64,000 nucleotides of DNA from Thermoplasmata archaeon. Lineage in GTDB: Archaea; Thermoplasmatota; Thermoplasmata; Lutacidiplasmatales; UBA184. The DNA is taken from the NCBI GenBank assembly GCA_021819135.1, contig JAKASE010000004.1, positions 1 through 64,000 on the forward strand, in the 5' to 3' direction. Position numbers and translations under genes: made by a program. Numbering within the stretch: position 1 is the stretch's first letter; each line of letters opens with the position of its first letter. The notes below the pieces were generated by a model, which was not told the DNA's origin, did not search any database, and worked only from the letters and a program-made list of their open reading frames with translations. This document shows, in pieces, positions 1-8,561 of the stretch.

Positions 1-1
1 G

Positions 2-82
2 ATGCTCCTGGCCCGGAAGACCCGACGTGGGGTCTACGACTGGGCGGCGCAAAGGTACTTGGCCCGGAGGGCCTTGGGATGA
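2..82 (+). CDS. Possible C-terminal end of a gene entering from the left
   Basis: The frame starting at base 2 is open to a TGA at 80-82 and reads as a basic, helix-like tail (about 26 residues, with several Arg and a Tyr-Asp-Trp core) as expected for the last part of a protein. Frame 1 is also open to 177, so the choice of frame is weak. No family can be recognised from so little sequence. Confidence 0.3.
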   Translation: MLLARKTRRGVYDWAAQRYLARRALG

Positions 83-204
83 CCGTTCTCAACAGGGGCG
101 CCGTCAACCGATTATTTCACAGGACTCGCGCCCGGCTCCCGGAGGCGCGCCAGGCCCCGGAACGCACCCGGGCGTAGTTCGCTGACTCGCTGTTCAGCGA
201 GCGA

Positions 205-211
205 TTTTATA
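205..211 (+). promoter_or_regulatory. TATA box of the thioredoxin gene
   Basis: An AT-rich TTTTATA stands out in otherwise GC-rich DNA, 37 bases before the thioredoxin ATG. Archaeal TATA boxes lie about 25-30 bp before the transcription start, so the RNA would start near 235 with a short leader. Confidence 0.5.
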
Positions 212-247
212 GGGTCGAAGTCTCGAGTAGGTCGCGAGGCGCACATC

Positions 248-565
248 ATGCCGGTTCAGGAGGTCGGGAGCGACACGTTCGACAGGTTCACCCAAGAGAG
301 CAAGGCGGCCCTCATCGATGTCTGGGCCCCCTGGTGCGGTCCGTGCCGGATGGTCTCCCCGGTCGTGGAGCGCCTGAGCGAGAAGTACAAGGGCAAGGTC
401 GCCTTCGGAAAGATGAACTCGGACGACAACGGCGAGAAGGCCGGGGCCCTCGGGATCATGAGCATCCCGACCCTGCTGTTCTACAAGCAGGGGAAGCTCG
501 TGGACCGGATCGTCGGGGCCTACCCCGAAGAGATCATCGACGAGCACCTCCGCCGCCTGCTCTGA
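248..565 (+). CDS. trxA: Thioredoxin
   Basis: Small cytoplasmic dithiol-disulfide oxidoreductase of 105 residues, the usual size of a single thioredoxin fold. The active site WCGPC is at residues 29-33, and the cis-proline loop (Ser-Ile-Pro-Thr) follows at about 74-77. It is reduced by thioredoxin reductase, which is not in this window, and reduces target proteins. A TATA box at 205-211 supports a short monocistronic transcript, and the ATG at 248 fits the family start. The next gene, aRF1, has its own TATA-like sequence near 637. Identity is secure; the particular targets cannot be inferred. Confidence 0.95.
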   Translation: MPVQEVGSDTFDRFTQESKAALIDVWAPWCGPCRMVSPVVERLSEKYKGKVAFGKMNSDDNGEKAGALGIMSIPTLLFYKQGKLVDRIVGAYPEEIIDEHLRRLL

Positions 566-666
566 CTGCTCCGCCCGGGGCACGGGCGCCACCGCCCGAG
601 GGCGGTCGGCGCGTCCGTCGTCGCCCGAGCGCCGGGGTTTAGTACCGGACCTTCTCGGGAGGGGGC

Positions 667-1956
667 ATGAGCGCTCCCGCGGCCGACCTCCAGCTCGCCC
701 GGTACTCGTTCCAGCGGAAGCTGGACGAGATCGCGGCGGCGCGGGGGCGGGCGACCGAGCTGATCTCGCTCTATGTCTCGCCGGGCAAGCAGATCCCGGA
801 CGTCATTGCCTACCTCCGGAACGAATACGCGCAGAGCTCGAACATCAAGAGCCGGACGACGCGCAAGAACGTGATGTGGGCGATCGACTCGCTGATGGGC
901 CGGGTCCGCCAGTTCAAGGAGCCTCCGACGAACGGGGTCGCCTTCTTCGTCGGCAACAAGGCGATCGGGGCCGACCGGTCGGAGCCGGTGACGTTCATCG
1001 TGGAGCCGCCGGAACCGCTCAACACCTACCTTTACCGGTGCGACTCGACGTTCTTCCTCGACCCGCTCCTCGCGATGGTCCACGAGCCCGACACCTACGG
1101 CCTGATCGTGATGGACCGGGCCGAGGCGACCCTCGGCCTGCTCCGGGGCAAGCGGGTCGAGACCCTGCGGAACAAGCAGTCCCTCGTTCCGAGCAAGCAC
1201 GGACGCGGCGGCCAGTCCGCCCACCGCTTCGAGCGGATGATCGAGCACGCCGCGCACGAGTTCTTCGTCAAGATCGGTGAGATATCGACCGACCTGTTCC
1301 TGCCCCGGAAGGACGTGCTCAAGGGGATCCTGATCGGCGGTCCGGGAGCGACCAAGGAGTACTTCTACAAGGAGGGGTTCCTCCAGTACGAGCTCCAGCA
1401 GAAGGTCATCCTGCCCCTGTTCGACACCGGCTACACGGACGAGTACGGGCTCAAGGAGCTGGTCGAGAAGGCGACGCAAACCCTCCACGGCCTCGAGATC
1501 ACCGAGGAGAAGCGGATCATCCAGCGTCTGCTCGCCGAGATCCGGAAGGCGGAGAGCGGTCTCGCCGCCTACGGCCCCGCCGACGTGAACCACGCCCTCG
1601 AGATCGGGTCGGTCGATACCCTGCTCGTCTCGGAGGGGCTCCGGCAGCGCCGGGTCACCTTCCGCTGCACCGCCTGCTCCCACGAGTTCGGCCGGACGCT
1701 CCCGGACGCCGAGGTCGACAAGGTCCTCGACGGACCGTGCCCGAACTGCGGCCAGCGAACGCTCACCGAGACCGCGAACGAGGACTTCGTCGAGAGCCTC
1801 TTCCGACGCGCCGCGGACTCCGGGGCGGGGATTCGATTGATCTCCACCGAGAGCGAGGAGGGGGAGATGCTGCAGCGGGCCTTCGGCGGGATCGCGGCGC
1901 TGCTGCGGTACCCGGTAGCCTCCGTCGTCTCGGCGCCGCGTCGTCCCTCGGGCTGA
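667..1956 (+). CDS. prf1: Peptide chain release factor aRF1
   Basis: Archaeal/eukaryotic-type class I release factor, 429 residues, near the usual length of about 415. It reads all three stop codons and triggers peptidyl-tRNA hydrolysis. Visible motifs are the stop-codon-reading NIKS at 59-62, the catalytic GGQ loop at about 181-183 (context GRGGQSAHR), and a C-terminal zinc ribbon with CxxC pairs. The start ATG at 667 follows a purine-rich stretch and a TATA-like TTTAGTA near 637-643. It runs convergently with the secreted-protein gene on the opposite strand. Confidence 0.97.
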   Translation: MSAPAADLQLARYSFQRKLDEIAAARGRATELISLYVSPGKQIPDVIAYLRNEYAQSSNIKSRTTRKNVMWAIDSLMGRVRQFKEPPTNGVAFFVGNKAIGADRSEPVTFIVEPPEPLNTYLYRCDSTFFLDPLLAMVHEPDTYGLIVMDRAEATLGLLRGKRVETLRNKQSLVPSKHGRGGQSAHRFERMIEHAAHEFFVKIGEISTDLFLPRKDVLKGILIGGPGATKEYFYKEGFLQYELQQKVILPLFDTGYTDEYGLKELVEKATQTLHGLEITEEKRIIQRLLAEIRKAESGLAAYGPADVNHALEIGSVDTLLVSEGLRQRRVTFRCTACSHEFGRTLPDAEVDKVLDGPCPNCGQRTLTETANEDFVESLFRRAADSGAGIRLISTESEEGEMLQRAFGGIAALLRYPVASVVSAPRRPSG

Positions 1957-2019
1957 TAGCCCGTACCGATCTGGGCCGGTCCGACCTGGAACCCGGGAGG
2001 CGACGTGGGACGCGCCGCC

Positions 2020-3498
2020 TCACCACAGATGGTCGAGCGGGTCGTCCTCGGAGGACGGTTCCTGGGATGGGGCCGGCCGCGGGGTCCGGTTCACGGGCGG
2101 CGCGACCCCGGCCGCTCCCGGTGGATAGAGGGTCGCGTTGGGGAAGGTCGGCGGGGGGAGCCGCCGCCGCTCGGTGACCAGTACGATGGCGACGACCGCG
2201 GCGACCACCGCGAGGACTCCGACCGCCATGACCCCGGTGAGGACGGTCCGGAGGTTCGGGAGGCCACTCGGCGCGGCCGCGGGGCACCCCGCGCCGGTCG
2301 CGAGACAGTTCGAGGTCCCGGTCGCCGAGGGCACGCTCAGCGGACTTCCCTGGATCGTGCCCGAGCCGAGGGGGTCGGCCGTCGAGCCGAGCGCGGTGGT
2401 CGGCCCGGTGGTGGTGGCAAGCCCGTCCGCGGCATTGTACGCGGCCGAGTCATAGCTCCAGCTGGAGGCCGCGACTCCGAAGTGTCCGTTGGCGCTGACC
2501 TTCGCGTCCAGAGTGGCGGGAGAGAACATCGCGATGCCGGTCTCGTTCGAGCTCCAGTGCTGCTGGGCGCCGCCGAAGAGATCGGCCGAGTCCGGGATCA
2601 GAATGAATCCTTCGCGATCGGTGAACGGCCCGTTCACGACGAGCCGCAGGGCCGGGTACTCGATCCCGGCGAACGTCACCGACGCGGACGGGTTGTAGCT
2701 CCCGGCCAGGGAGACATTGCCGGTCGGGAAGACCGTCGCCTGAGCCGCGACCGGCCCGACGGTCGACATGCCGAGGGATGAGCGCGCGTACTCGAGGTAC
2801 CGGACATGGATCACGCCGCTCGCCGAGAACGAGCTGTTCGAGGTCCAATCCATCGGACTCGCGCCGAGATTGACGGGAAACAGGCCGAGTGACGGGCTGA
2901 AATCCACGGTGGCGTTGCTCGCGACGCTGACGTAGACGTCGGCCGACCGGTTCGTGAGGCCGCCCACCATGCCGCCGCCCGAGACGGTCGACGACTCGGC
3001 GGTGTTCGTGAGGTTGGCCCGGAGGTACGAGCTCGAGTTGAGCAGGGCGATCGCGGGAGAGGCGACCCCGTTCACCAGGACCGAGCCGGACTGGGTCAGG
3101 TTCGCGAACGAGTCGATCGATTCCCACTCATGGAAGTACTCGTTCACATAGGCCGTGGGGGAGGAGCAGGATGGATAGCAATACTGAAGAAGGAACAGTG
3201 CGCCCATCGTCCGATGGACGGAGAGTTCGAAGGAGTTCGCCGTCGTGCTCGTTTCGTTCAACACCACAGAAAAGCCGATCGTCCAGTCCCCTTTGAGTGC
3301 CCACCCGCTCTGCGTCGTGATCGGGCCGAAAGAGGTGTTCTTCACATACCCGTAAGCCCACGTACTCGTACTGCTCGCCGGCACCGGCGACGAGGCCGGG
3401 GCGGCGGCGGCCGAAGCGACCGAAGAGAACCCAAAGACCAAGAGCAAAACTAGGGCTACCGTCAAGACCCACACACTGTTCCCAAATCTCCGATACAT
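2020..3498 (-). CDS. Secreted, C-terminally membrane-anchored cell-surface protein
   Basis: Predicted surface protein of 492 residues. The chosen start gives MYRRFGN followed by a hydrophobic signal segment ending in Ala-rich sequence, and an AGGAG lies 8-12 bases before this ATG; a longer start at 3555 is possible. The body is rich in Ser, Thr, Gly, Val and Asn-X-Ser/Thr sequons, as in extracellular beta-sandwich proteins, with a Cys pair near the middle (CYPSC). Near the C-terminus is one long hydrophobic helix followed by basic residues and a Pro-rich acidic tail in the cytoplasm. No enzyme motif was recognised. The upstream region holds a perfect inverted repeat and a divergent regulator gene, which suggests local control. 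Confidence 0.85.
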   Translation of the reverse strand: MYRRFGNSVWVLTVALVLLLVFGFSSVASAAAAPASSPVPASSTSTWAYGYVKNTSFGPITTQSGWALKGDWTIGFSVVLNETSTTANSFELSVHRTMGALFLLQYCYPSCSSPTAYVNEYFHEWESIDSFANLTQSGSVLVNGVASPAIALLNSSSYLRANLTNTAESSTVSGGGMVGGLTNRSADVYVSVASNATVDFSPSLGLFPVNLGASPMDWTSNSSFSASGVIHVRYLEYARSSLGMSTVGPVAAQATVFPTGNVSLAGSYNPSASVTFAGIEYPALRLVVNGPFTDREGFILIPDSADLFGGAQQHWSSNETGIAMFSPATLDAKVSANGHFGVAASSWSYDSAAYNAADGLATTTGPTTALGSTADPLGSGTIQGSPLSVPSATGTSNCLATGAGCPAAAPSGLPNLRTVLTGVMAVGVLAVVAAVVAIVLVTERRRLPPPTFPNATLYPPGAAGVAPPVNRTPRPAPSQEPSSEDDPLDHLW

Positions 3499-3545
3499 GA
3501 CGATCCGATCTCCTACTGCGGCGGAACTACGAAGTCGAGGGTGGG

Positions 3546-3563
3546 TTTCTCTCATAAGAGAAA
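3546..3563. promoter_or_regulatory. Perfect inverted repeat between divergent genes, candidate operator
   Basis: TTTCTCT and AGAGAAA form perfect 7-bp arms around a 4-base centre. The site sits in the intergenic region between the surface-protein gene (minus strand, start 3498) and the regulator gene (plus strand, start 3630), close to where a minus-strand TATA element would lie. Regulator binding here is inference. Confidence 0.45.
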
Positions 3564-3595
3564 GTTCTAGCGCCCGACCGGCAGGCTGGACACCA

Positions 3596-3604
3596 TGTTA
3601 TATT
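3596..3604 (+). promoter_or_regulatory. TATA box of the regulator gene at 3630
   Basis: TGTTATATT lies about 30 bases before the GTG at 3630. The spacing predicts a nearly leaderless transcript and supports the GTG start. Confidence 0.55.
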
Positions 3605-3629
3605 GTAGAACGCGGGGGGCCCTGACCCC

Positions 3630-4697
3630 GTGCGCGCCCTGACCGATTCGGAGGCCCGCGTCATGGCGGTCCTCCTGGCCGCGCATCCGGACCGAGAACG
3701 GGACCGATTGCGCCAGATCGGGGTCCCTCGGTCCACCTACCATGCGATACGGCGGCGGGCGTACCTCGAGGGGTGGTTGCGGGACCGCTACATCCCCCAT
3801 CCGGTCCCTCTCGGTCGACCGTATGCCACCTTCCTGGTCGCCCGGCCGTACGCCGACCGCCCGGAGCAGTTCGTGGCCCGGGTGTCGGAGGATCCGGGGA
3901 ACGTCCTCCTCTGGACCGGCACCCAGGTCGCCGTCGCGACGTTCTTCCACGCGACGCCCTCGGAACCGAAGCGGCTCCTGGACCGCCTGGTCGGGGAGCG
4001 GCTCGTGGCCCCGCCGATCTCGGTCACGGTCCGGGCCGACGGGCCCACGGTCCCCGTCTACTTCGACTTCGAGGGGCTGTGGTCCCACCTCGCCTCCCTC
4101 GAGGGGACGCTGGCCTACCCGCACGGGCTCGGGGGTGCCCTGGACGAGGGGCCCGATGGGGCACCCCCCCCTCCGACCTCGCACCAGCTCTGGGCCGTGG
4201 GCGAACTGCTCCGACGACCGTTCGCGTCCCCGGACCCGGAACGGGGAGGGCACCTCGTGGGACCGCTCGGCCTTCCGTTCTCCCAACGCAAGCTCCTGGC
4301 GAAGGGCTGGATCACGCACCGCACGATCCTCGACCCCTCCCGCCTTCCGCCGTTCCAGGGCCGCACCGCCGACCAGGTGGTGCTGCTCTCGGGTACGCCG
4401 AGGCGCGGGGCCCGGCCGGAGGAGCTCTTCGCCCTCCTGACCCGGGAATCCCGGGTCTTCCCGTTCCTCTATGTCGTCGGCGATGAGCGCTGGCTTCTGG
4501 GCGCCCTGGGATCTTCCTCCCCGCGCCGCGATGAGGGGAGCGCCACGCGCCGACCGGTGCTCCCGACTCTGCGCGAGCACCTTGAGGGGATCGAGATCCT
4601 TCAGGAGGCCGCCCCGGGGTTCTCCGCGCCGGTCGACCACCGGTACGATCGTCTCGCGACCCCCGCCGGACGGCCCGCTCCGCCGAAGGCGTCATAA
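3630..4697 (+). CDS. Predicted helix-turn-helix regulator with a large C-terminal domain
   Basis: 355 residues. The first 55 or so read as a winged-helix domain: two helices (TDSEARVMAVLLAA), a recognition-helix-like VPRSTYHAIRRRAY, then a basic wing. The remaining 300 residues contain alpha/beta segments and a Pro/Gly-rich loop and match no family I can name. Archaeal regulators of this build often sense a ligand or partner through the second domain. The GTG start is fixed by a TATA box 30 bases upstream. The gene faces the surface-protein gene across a 131-bp region with a perfect inverted repeat, so that gene or itself is a plausible target. It precedes tRNA-Arg by only 22 bases. Confidence 0.75.
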   Translation: MRALTDSEARVMAVLLAAHPDRERDRLRQIGVPRSTYHAIRRRAYLEGWLRDRYIPHPVPLGRPYATFLVARPYADRPEQFVARVSEDPGNVLLWTGTQVAVATFFHATPSEPKRLLDRLVGERLVAPPISVTVRADGPTVPVYFDFEGLWSHLASLEGTLAYPHGLGGALDEGPDGAPPPPTSHQLWAVGELLRRPFASPDPERGGHLVGPLGLPFSQRKLLAKGWITHRTILDPSRLPPFQGRTADQVVLLSGTPRRGARPEELFALLTRESRVFPFLYVVGDERWLLGALGSSSPRRDEGSATRRPVLPTLREHLEGIEILQEAAPGFSAPVDHRYDRLATPAGRPAPPKAS

Positions 4698-4719
4698 TCA
4701 CGGGGAGCGACTGTGCGTC

Positions 4720-4794
4720 GGGCGCGTAGCTTAGCCTGGATAGGGCACCGGGTTCCTAACCCGGCGGTCGAGGGTTCAAATCCCTCCGCGCCCG
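4720..4794 (+). tRNA. tRNA-Arg (CCT)
   Basis: Cloverleaf folds fully: acceptor GGGCGCG with CGCGCCC, D-arm, anticodon stem CCGGG/CCCGG around loop TTCCTAA (anticodon CCT), 5-base variable loop, and T-stem GAGGG/CCCTC around TTCAAAT. The discriminator is G and CCA is not encoded. No intron. An AT-rich CATAATC about 25 bases upstream is the likely TATA box. The DNA on the right side has lower GC and bacterial-like genes, as expected of a tRNA-adjacent island, though no attachment repeat was found. Confidence 0.97.
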
Positions 4795-4970
4795 GTTCTC
4801 CCGGTCCGACCCATGCCGCCCTCAACCCTCGACGTGGGAAAAGGTGCATCCATCAGACCGGCGCTCGTACGGAGGAATCCCGCCCCTTTCTGGCCGGCGC
4901 GCGCCGCCATGCCGCTGTCGGGGCGGCGGGCTCGGCGGGTGGTTAATCTACTCAAAGCCGGTTCCCCAGC

Positions 4971-6950
4971 GTGGCCCCAGGTCGACGTCTCGCGGCCATC
5001 ATGTTCACCGACCTTGCAGGGTTCACCGCCGCCACGCAAACCGACGAGGCGCGGGCTCTGCGGATCCTCGAGGAGCAGGAACGACTGCTGCGGCCCATCC
5101 TCGAGCTTCACCGGGGGCGCTGGGTGAAGTCGATGGGAGACGGCCAGCTAATCGAGTTCGGGAATGCCCTCGATGCGGTGGAGTGTGCGGTCGACCTCCA
5201 GCAGCACATCAGGGGTCGCAATGCGCGCGCAAGAACCGAGCTTCTCCATCTGAGAGTAGGAATCCACCTCGGCGACGTCGAGGAACACGGGGACGATATC
5301 CTCGGAGACGCGGTCAACATCGCCTCGCGGATCGAGCCGCAGGCGGATCCCGGCGGCGTCTGCATATCCGAGCCGGTCTTCGTCCAGATTCACAACAAGG
5401 TGTCCTATCGGCTCGAACCGTTGGGACGCACGAGCCTGAAGGGCGTACGGGACCCGATGAACCTCTACCGAGTCGTGATTCCGTGGGTCCCCGCACTTGC
5501 ACCCGCCACGACCCAGGGGGGGCCGCGCTTGGCGATTCTCCCACTCACCAACATCAGCCCCGACCCGAGGGACGAATACCTCGCGGACGGTCTCACAGAG
5601 GAGCTCATCACGGTCCTCTCACAGCTCAAGGGGCTCCGGGTGATTTCCCGGACCTCGGTGGGGCAGTACAAGGGTACCACGAAATCGATCGCACAGATCG
5701 GGACCGAGCTGGGCGCAGACTCGGTGCTCGAAGGAAGCGTACGAAAGGTCGGAGACCAGCTCCGAATCGCCGTGCAGCTAATCGACTCCCGGACCGACGA
5801 GCACCGTTGGGCACAAACCTACGATCGGAAGCTCGAGAACGTCTTCGCGATCCAAGCAGACGTCGCCGAGCGGACGGCCGGTGCCCTGAAGGTCGAACTC
5901 CTGGGTGCGGAACGGAAGGCGATTCGGGAAGCGCCCACGCGGAACCTCGAGGCGTACGAGGTCTATCTCCGGGGAATCGAGGCCAACCTGCGCTTCGGCG
6001 TCCGCGCCGAACCTTCGGTCGATGCCGAGGCCGCGAGCTACTTCGAAGAGGCGATCCGCAAGGACCCACAGTTCTCGGCCGCGATGGCCCGGTACGCCAG
6101 TCATCTCATTGATGTGATGAGTGAGACCCGGAGCAAGGCGGAAGTGGTCCCCAAGATCAGAGCCCTCGTCACCCAAGCTCTCGACCAGAGTCCGGAGTCC
6201 TCCGAAGGGCACACCGCGCTGGGTTCCCTCGTTATGCAGATAGACCACGACTGGGGGCGCGCGGAGGGTGAGTTCCAGAAGGCGATCGAGCTCAACCCGA
6301 GCAACTCGACCGCCCGGCATCAGTACGGATGGTTACTCCGCGTGCTTCAGCGGTTCAACGAGGCGCGACGCGAACTGACCTCAGCGCTCGATCAGGACCC
6401 TCTGAACTACCTAAACCGGTGGGCGTGGGCCGAACTTCCTTTCGATGAGGGGGACCTTCCGGAGGCGCTGTCGGCGGCCGATGCGCTCGTGGAAAGCTAC
6501 CCCGACCGTCCGGCGCCGCGCGTCCACTTGGCAATCGTCCACGTGTACGCGGGCCGTTTCGAGGAGGCGGTCCGGGGGGTGGAGCCGTTGGCCGGCGGCA
6601 CAGACCTGGTCTCCCGCTTCGGCCGCGGTTACGTGCTCGCCATGACCGGGGACCCCGACGAGGCGCGCAGGCTCTTAGTCGATCGCGGGGCAGGTGCCCT
6701 CCGTCAGCATTTTAGCTTGGACTTGGCGGCCATTCTGTGCGCCGCCATGGGTGAGAGGGACCGAGCCCTCGCATTTCTCGAGCAGGATGAGAGCGTCGGC
6801 GACGGAGTCCTATGGACCTCCTACCAAAACCTGGCCTTCGACGCCTTCCGGAGTGACCCGCGGTTCATCGCCCTCCTTCGCGCCGAGAACCTGCCGAGCG
6901 GCGCCTTAGCCCGACGGTTGTTCGCGCCCCGGTCGACTTTTCCCAGCTGA
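4971..6950 (+). CDS. Class III adenylate/guanylate cyclase with TolB-like and TPR domains
   Basis: 659 residues in three parts. Residues about 1-165 are a class III nucleotide cyclase domain: first metal Asp in MFTDLAGFT (D14), second in KSMGDG (D57), and VNIASRIE near 110 for the transition-state Asn/Arg pair. The Lys before SMGDG is typical of ATP-using cyclases, so cAMP is the likely product. Residues about 185-315 resemble the TolB/FlgO-like segment found in bacterial cyclase-TPR proteins. The rest is tetratricopeptide repeats. There is no membrane helix. A TATA-like TTAATCTA at 4943-4950 makes the GTG at 4971 a leaderless start. This architecture is common in soil bacteria and rare in archaea, so transfer is likely. 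Confidence 0.9.
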   Translation: MAPGRRLAAIMFTDLAGFTAATQTDEARALRILEEQERLLRPILELHRGRWVKSMGDGQLIEFGNALDAVECAVDLQQHIRGRNARARTELLHLRVGIHLGDVEEHGDDILGDAVNIASRIEPQADPGGVCISEPVFVQIHNKVSYRLEPLGRTSLKGVRDPMNLYRVVIPWVPALAPATTQGGPRLAILPLTNISPDPRDEYLADGLTEELITVLSQLKGLRVISRTSVGQYKGTTKSIAQIGTELGADSVLEGSVRKVGDQLRIAVQLIDSRTDEHRWAQTYDRKLENVFAIQADVAERTAGALKVELLGAERKAIREAPTRNLEAYEVYLRGIEANLRFGVRAEPSVDAEAASYFEEAIRKDPQFSAAMARYASHLIDVMSETRSKAEVVPKIRALVTQALDQSPESSEGHTALGSLVMQIDHDWGRAEGEFQKAIELNPSNSTARHQYGWLLRVLQRFNEARRELTSALDQDPLNYLNRWAWAELPFDEGDLPEALSAADALVESYPDRPAPRVHLAIVHVYAGRFEEAVRGVEPLAGGTDLVSRFGRGYVLAMTGDPDEARRLLVDRGAGALRQHFSLDLAAILCAAMGERDRALAFLEQDESVGDGVLWTSYQNLAFDAFRSDPRFIALLRAENLPSGALARRLFAPRSTFPS

Positions 6951-7234
6951 TCGCAGATGCGCCGCCACCGATATCGGCTCTTCTTCCCGTCGTTTCGGTC
7001 GCGGCAGGGCCCCTCGCGTGGAAAGGACCTCTTTGCACGCTTGGTCCGAGTTCTCCCTGCCAGCGTGTTGTGGCGAGTTCCTTCGCGCCCGGTTGAGAAA
7101 CGCGGGCAAACAGCAGGTCGCGAGGGAGGAAACTGCCATCGACTGCAGCCTGCGTCGAGGTCCTAGTAGCGGGGACGTTCGGAAAGTGGGTGCCATCCCG
7201 ATTCCGTTATGGCCGAGCGGTCGATTTCCGAGAA

Positions 7235-7774
7235 GTGGCTGCCTTAGGGTCGAGGACACGACTGGCTGCGACGCTGGCAATTGGCGCGGCCATTGGGGTG
7301 GTTGCAACGTTGGCTACCGTTGCCGGGCTGGGGTACACTTTTTCGCCGACGGGAATCGGCCAGGCAGTGATCGGATCGGTTTGGGCAAACTACACATACA
7401 CAACGTCGACGCCGCTGAATGACTCTCAGCCTCTGAACGAGATGTTTCAGAACTTTGTCATAGGAGGACCCTCCGCAGGGGGTGCCCCCGGTTCGCAGTT
7501 CGGATTCACCATGTCCCCCTATGACAACTCGACCGTGAATTGCACGCTTTGGTCTGTGAGCGTATTTGCCCCCTTCACACTGGAATCTGTCAGGGTCACC
7601 GACTTGCCGGAAGGGGGTCCGATCGTCAACGAACCACTCCCTGTGACCCTTCCCGCCGCCGTCAGTGGGACATCACATTGGGCGAATCTGTGGATAGTCG
7701 TCGTCCTACCCAGTCACTCGGGAGTCTTCGCTCTTACGATGCTGGGGACGGCATCCTGTAACGGCCTGCCATAA
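7235..7774 (+). CDS. Small secreted or membrane-anchored protein
   Basis: Unrecognised protein of 179 residues. The chosen GTG at 7235 lies about 25 bases after a TATA-like GTTATGG and puts a hydrophobic helix (LAATLAIGAAIGVVATLA) right at the N-terminus; a longer GTG start at 7190 is possible. The rest is Thr/Ser/Pro-rich with Asn-X-Thr/Ser sites, alternating beta-type sequence and two cysteines (NCT and a C-terminal SCN). It looks like an extracellular beta-sandwich domain held by one N-terminal anchor. Its DNA is clearly less GC-rich than the neighbouring core genes. The protein at 53619-54203 has the same layout but no obvious sequence identity. Confidence 0.65.
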   Translation: MAALGSRTRLAATLAIGAAIGVVATLATVAGLGYTFSPTGIGQAVIGSVWANYTYTTSTPLNDSQPLNEMFQNFVIGGPSAGGAPGSQFGFTMSPYDNSTVNCTLWSVSVFAPFTLESVRVTDLPEGGPIVNEPLPVTLPAAVSGTSHWANLWIVVVLPSHSGVFALTMLGTASCNGLP

Positions 7775-7906
7775 TTCCGAGCCCCGGGGGGCGCGAATCC
7801 CTTGCGTCTTTCGTACGAATGCGCACCGGGGCCAGGAGAGGAGAATCCACCCCGTCCGGGACCTCAATAACCTCGGCCGGCTGCCCAGGACGAGATCGGA
7901 GTCACG

Positions 7907-8335
7907 ATGCGGGGAAAGGTTCAGATCGTGTTCGATTGCCGAGACCCGGACGCGCTCGCCGCGTTCTATGCCGTTGCGCTACACTATCAGTTGCAGGATC
8001 CGCCGGCCGGCTTCGAGACTTGGCAGGCGTTCCTGAAGGCGCAAGGGGATCCGTCACCGGAATGGACCTCCGCGATCGTAGATCCGGACGGGACGGGTCC
8101 TCGTCTATTCTTCCAACACATGGACACTCCGAAACCTCCCAAGAATCGGTTGCATCTCGACATCAATTCGACCCGCGGACACGAGGTTTCTCTTGAGCAA
8201 AGGAAGAACGAAGTGAACGCGGAGGTTCTGCGAATCGCGGCCCTCGGGGCGACGAAACAGAAGGAATTCGAGGAGAACGGCGAGTACTGGGTCGTCATGC
8301 TCGACCCCGAGGGCAACGAGTTCTGCGTCCAGTAG
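7907..8335 (+). CDS. VOC/glyoxalase-superfamily protein
   Basis: 142 residues, the usual size for a single VOC (vicinal oxygen chelate) protein. The N-terminal strand-helix (VQIVFDCRDPDALAAFYAVAL), the central RLFFQHM segment, the conserved NRLHLDI strand and the C-terminal MLDPEGNEFCV match the glyoxalase-like group often annotated as Glyoxalase_6. Metal ligands of this subgroup vary; a His in LHLDI and the Glu of GNEF are candidates. The substrate is unknown: such proteins include dioxygenases, isomerases and antibiotic-binding proteins. It lies in the lower-GC island between the secreted protein and the NmrA-like gene. Confidence 0.85.
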   Translation: MRGKVQIVFDCRDPDALAAFYAVALHYQLQDPPAGFETWQAFLKAQGDPSPEWTSAIVDPDGTGPRLFFQHMDTPKPPKNRLHLDINSTRGHEVSLEQRKNEVNAEVLRIAALGATKQKEFEENGEYWVVMLDPEGNEFCVQ

Positions 8336-8561
8336 GGGCCGTCGGTACCCTCCGGCGCTTCGGACCTTGCATCGATCGGGGGGGCAGTCTCCCACGTGCG
8401 GACATCGAGACCATCCCGACCGAGTCCGCGAGTGAGGCCGGATCCCCGATCATCCGGAACCCGGGGTGGGCCGCCCCTGGGCGGTGACCTTACCGCTCAG
8501 GAGCCAGGTTACTCGTCGTTCAGTCCAAGGTTATCTGCCGTCCGGCCCACGTGAGGGGCGA

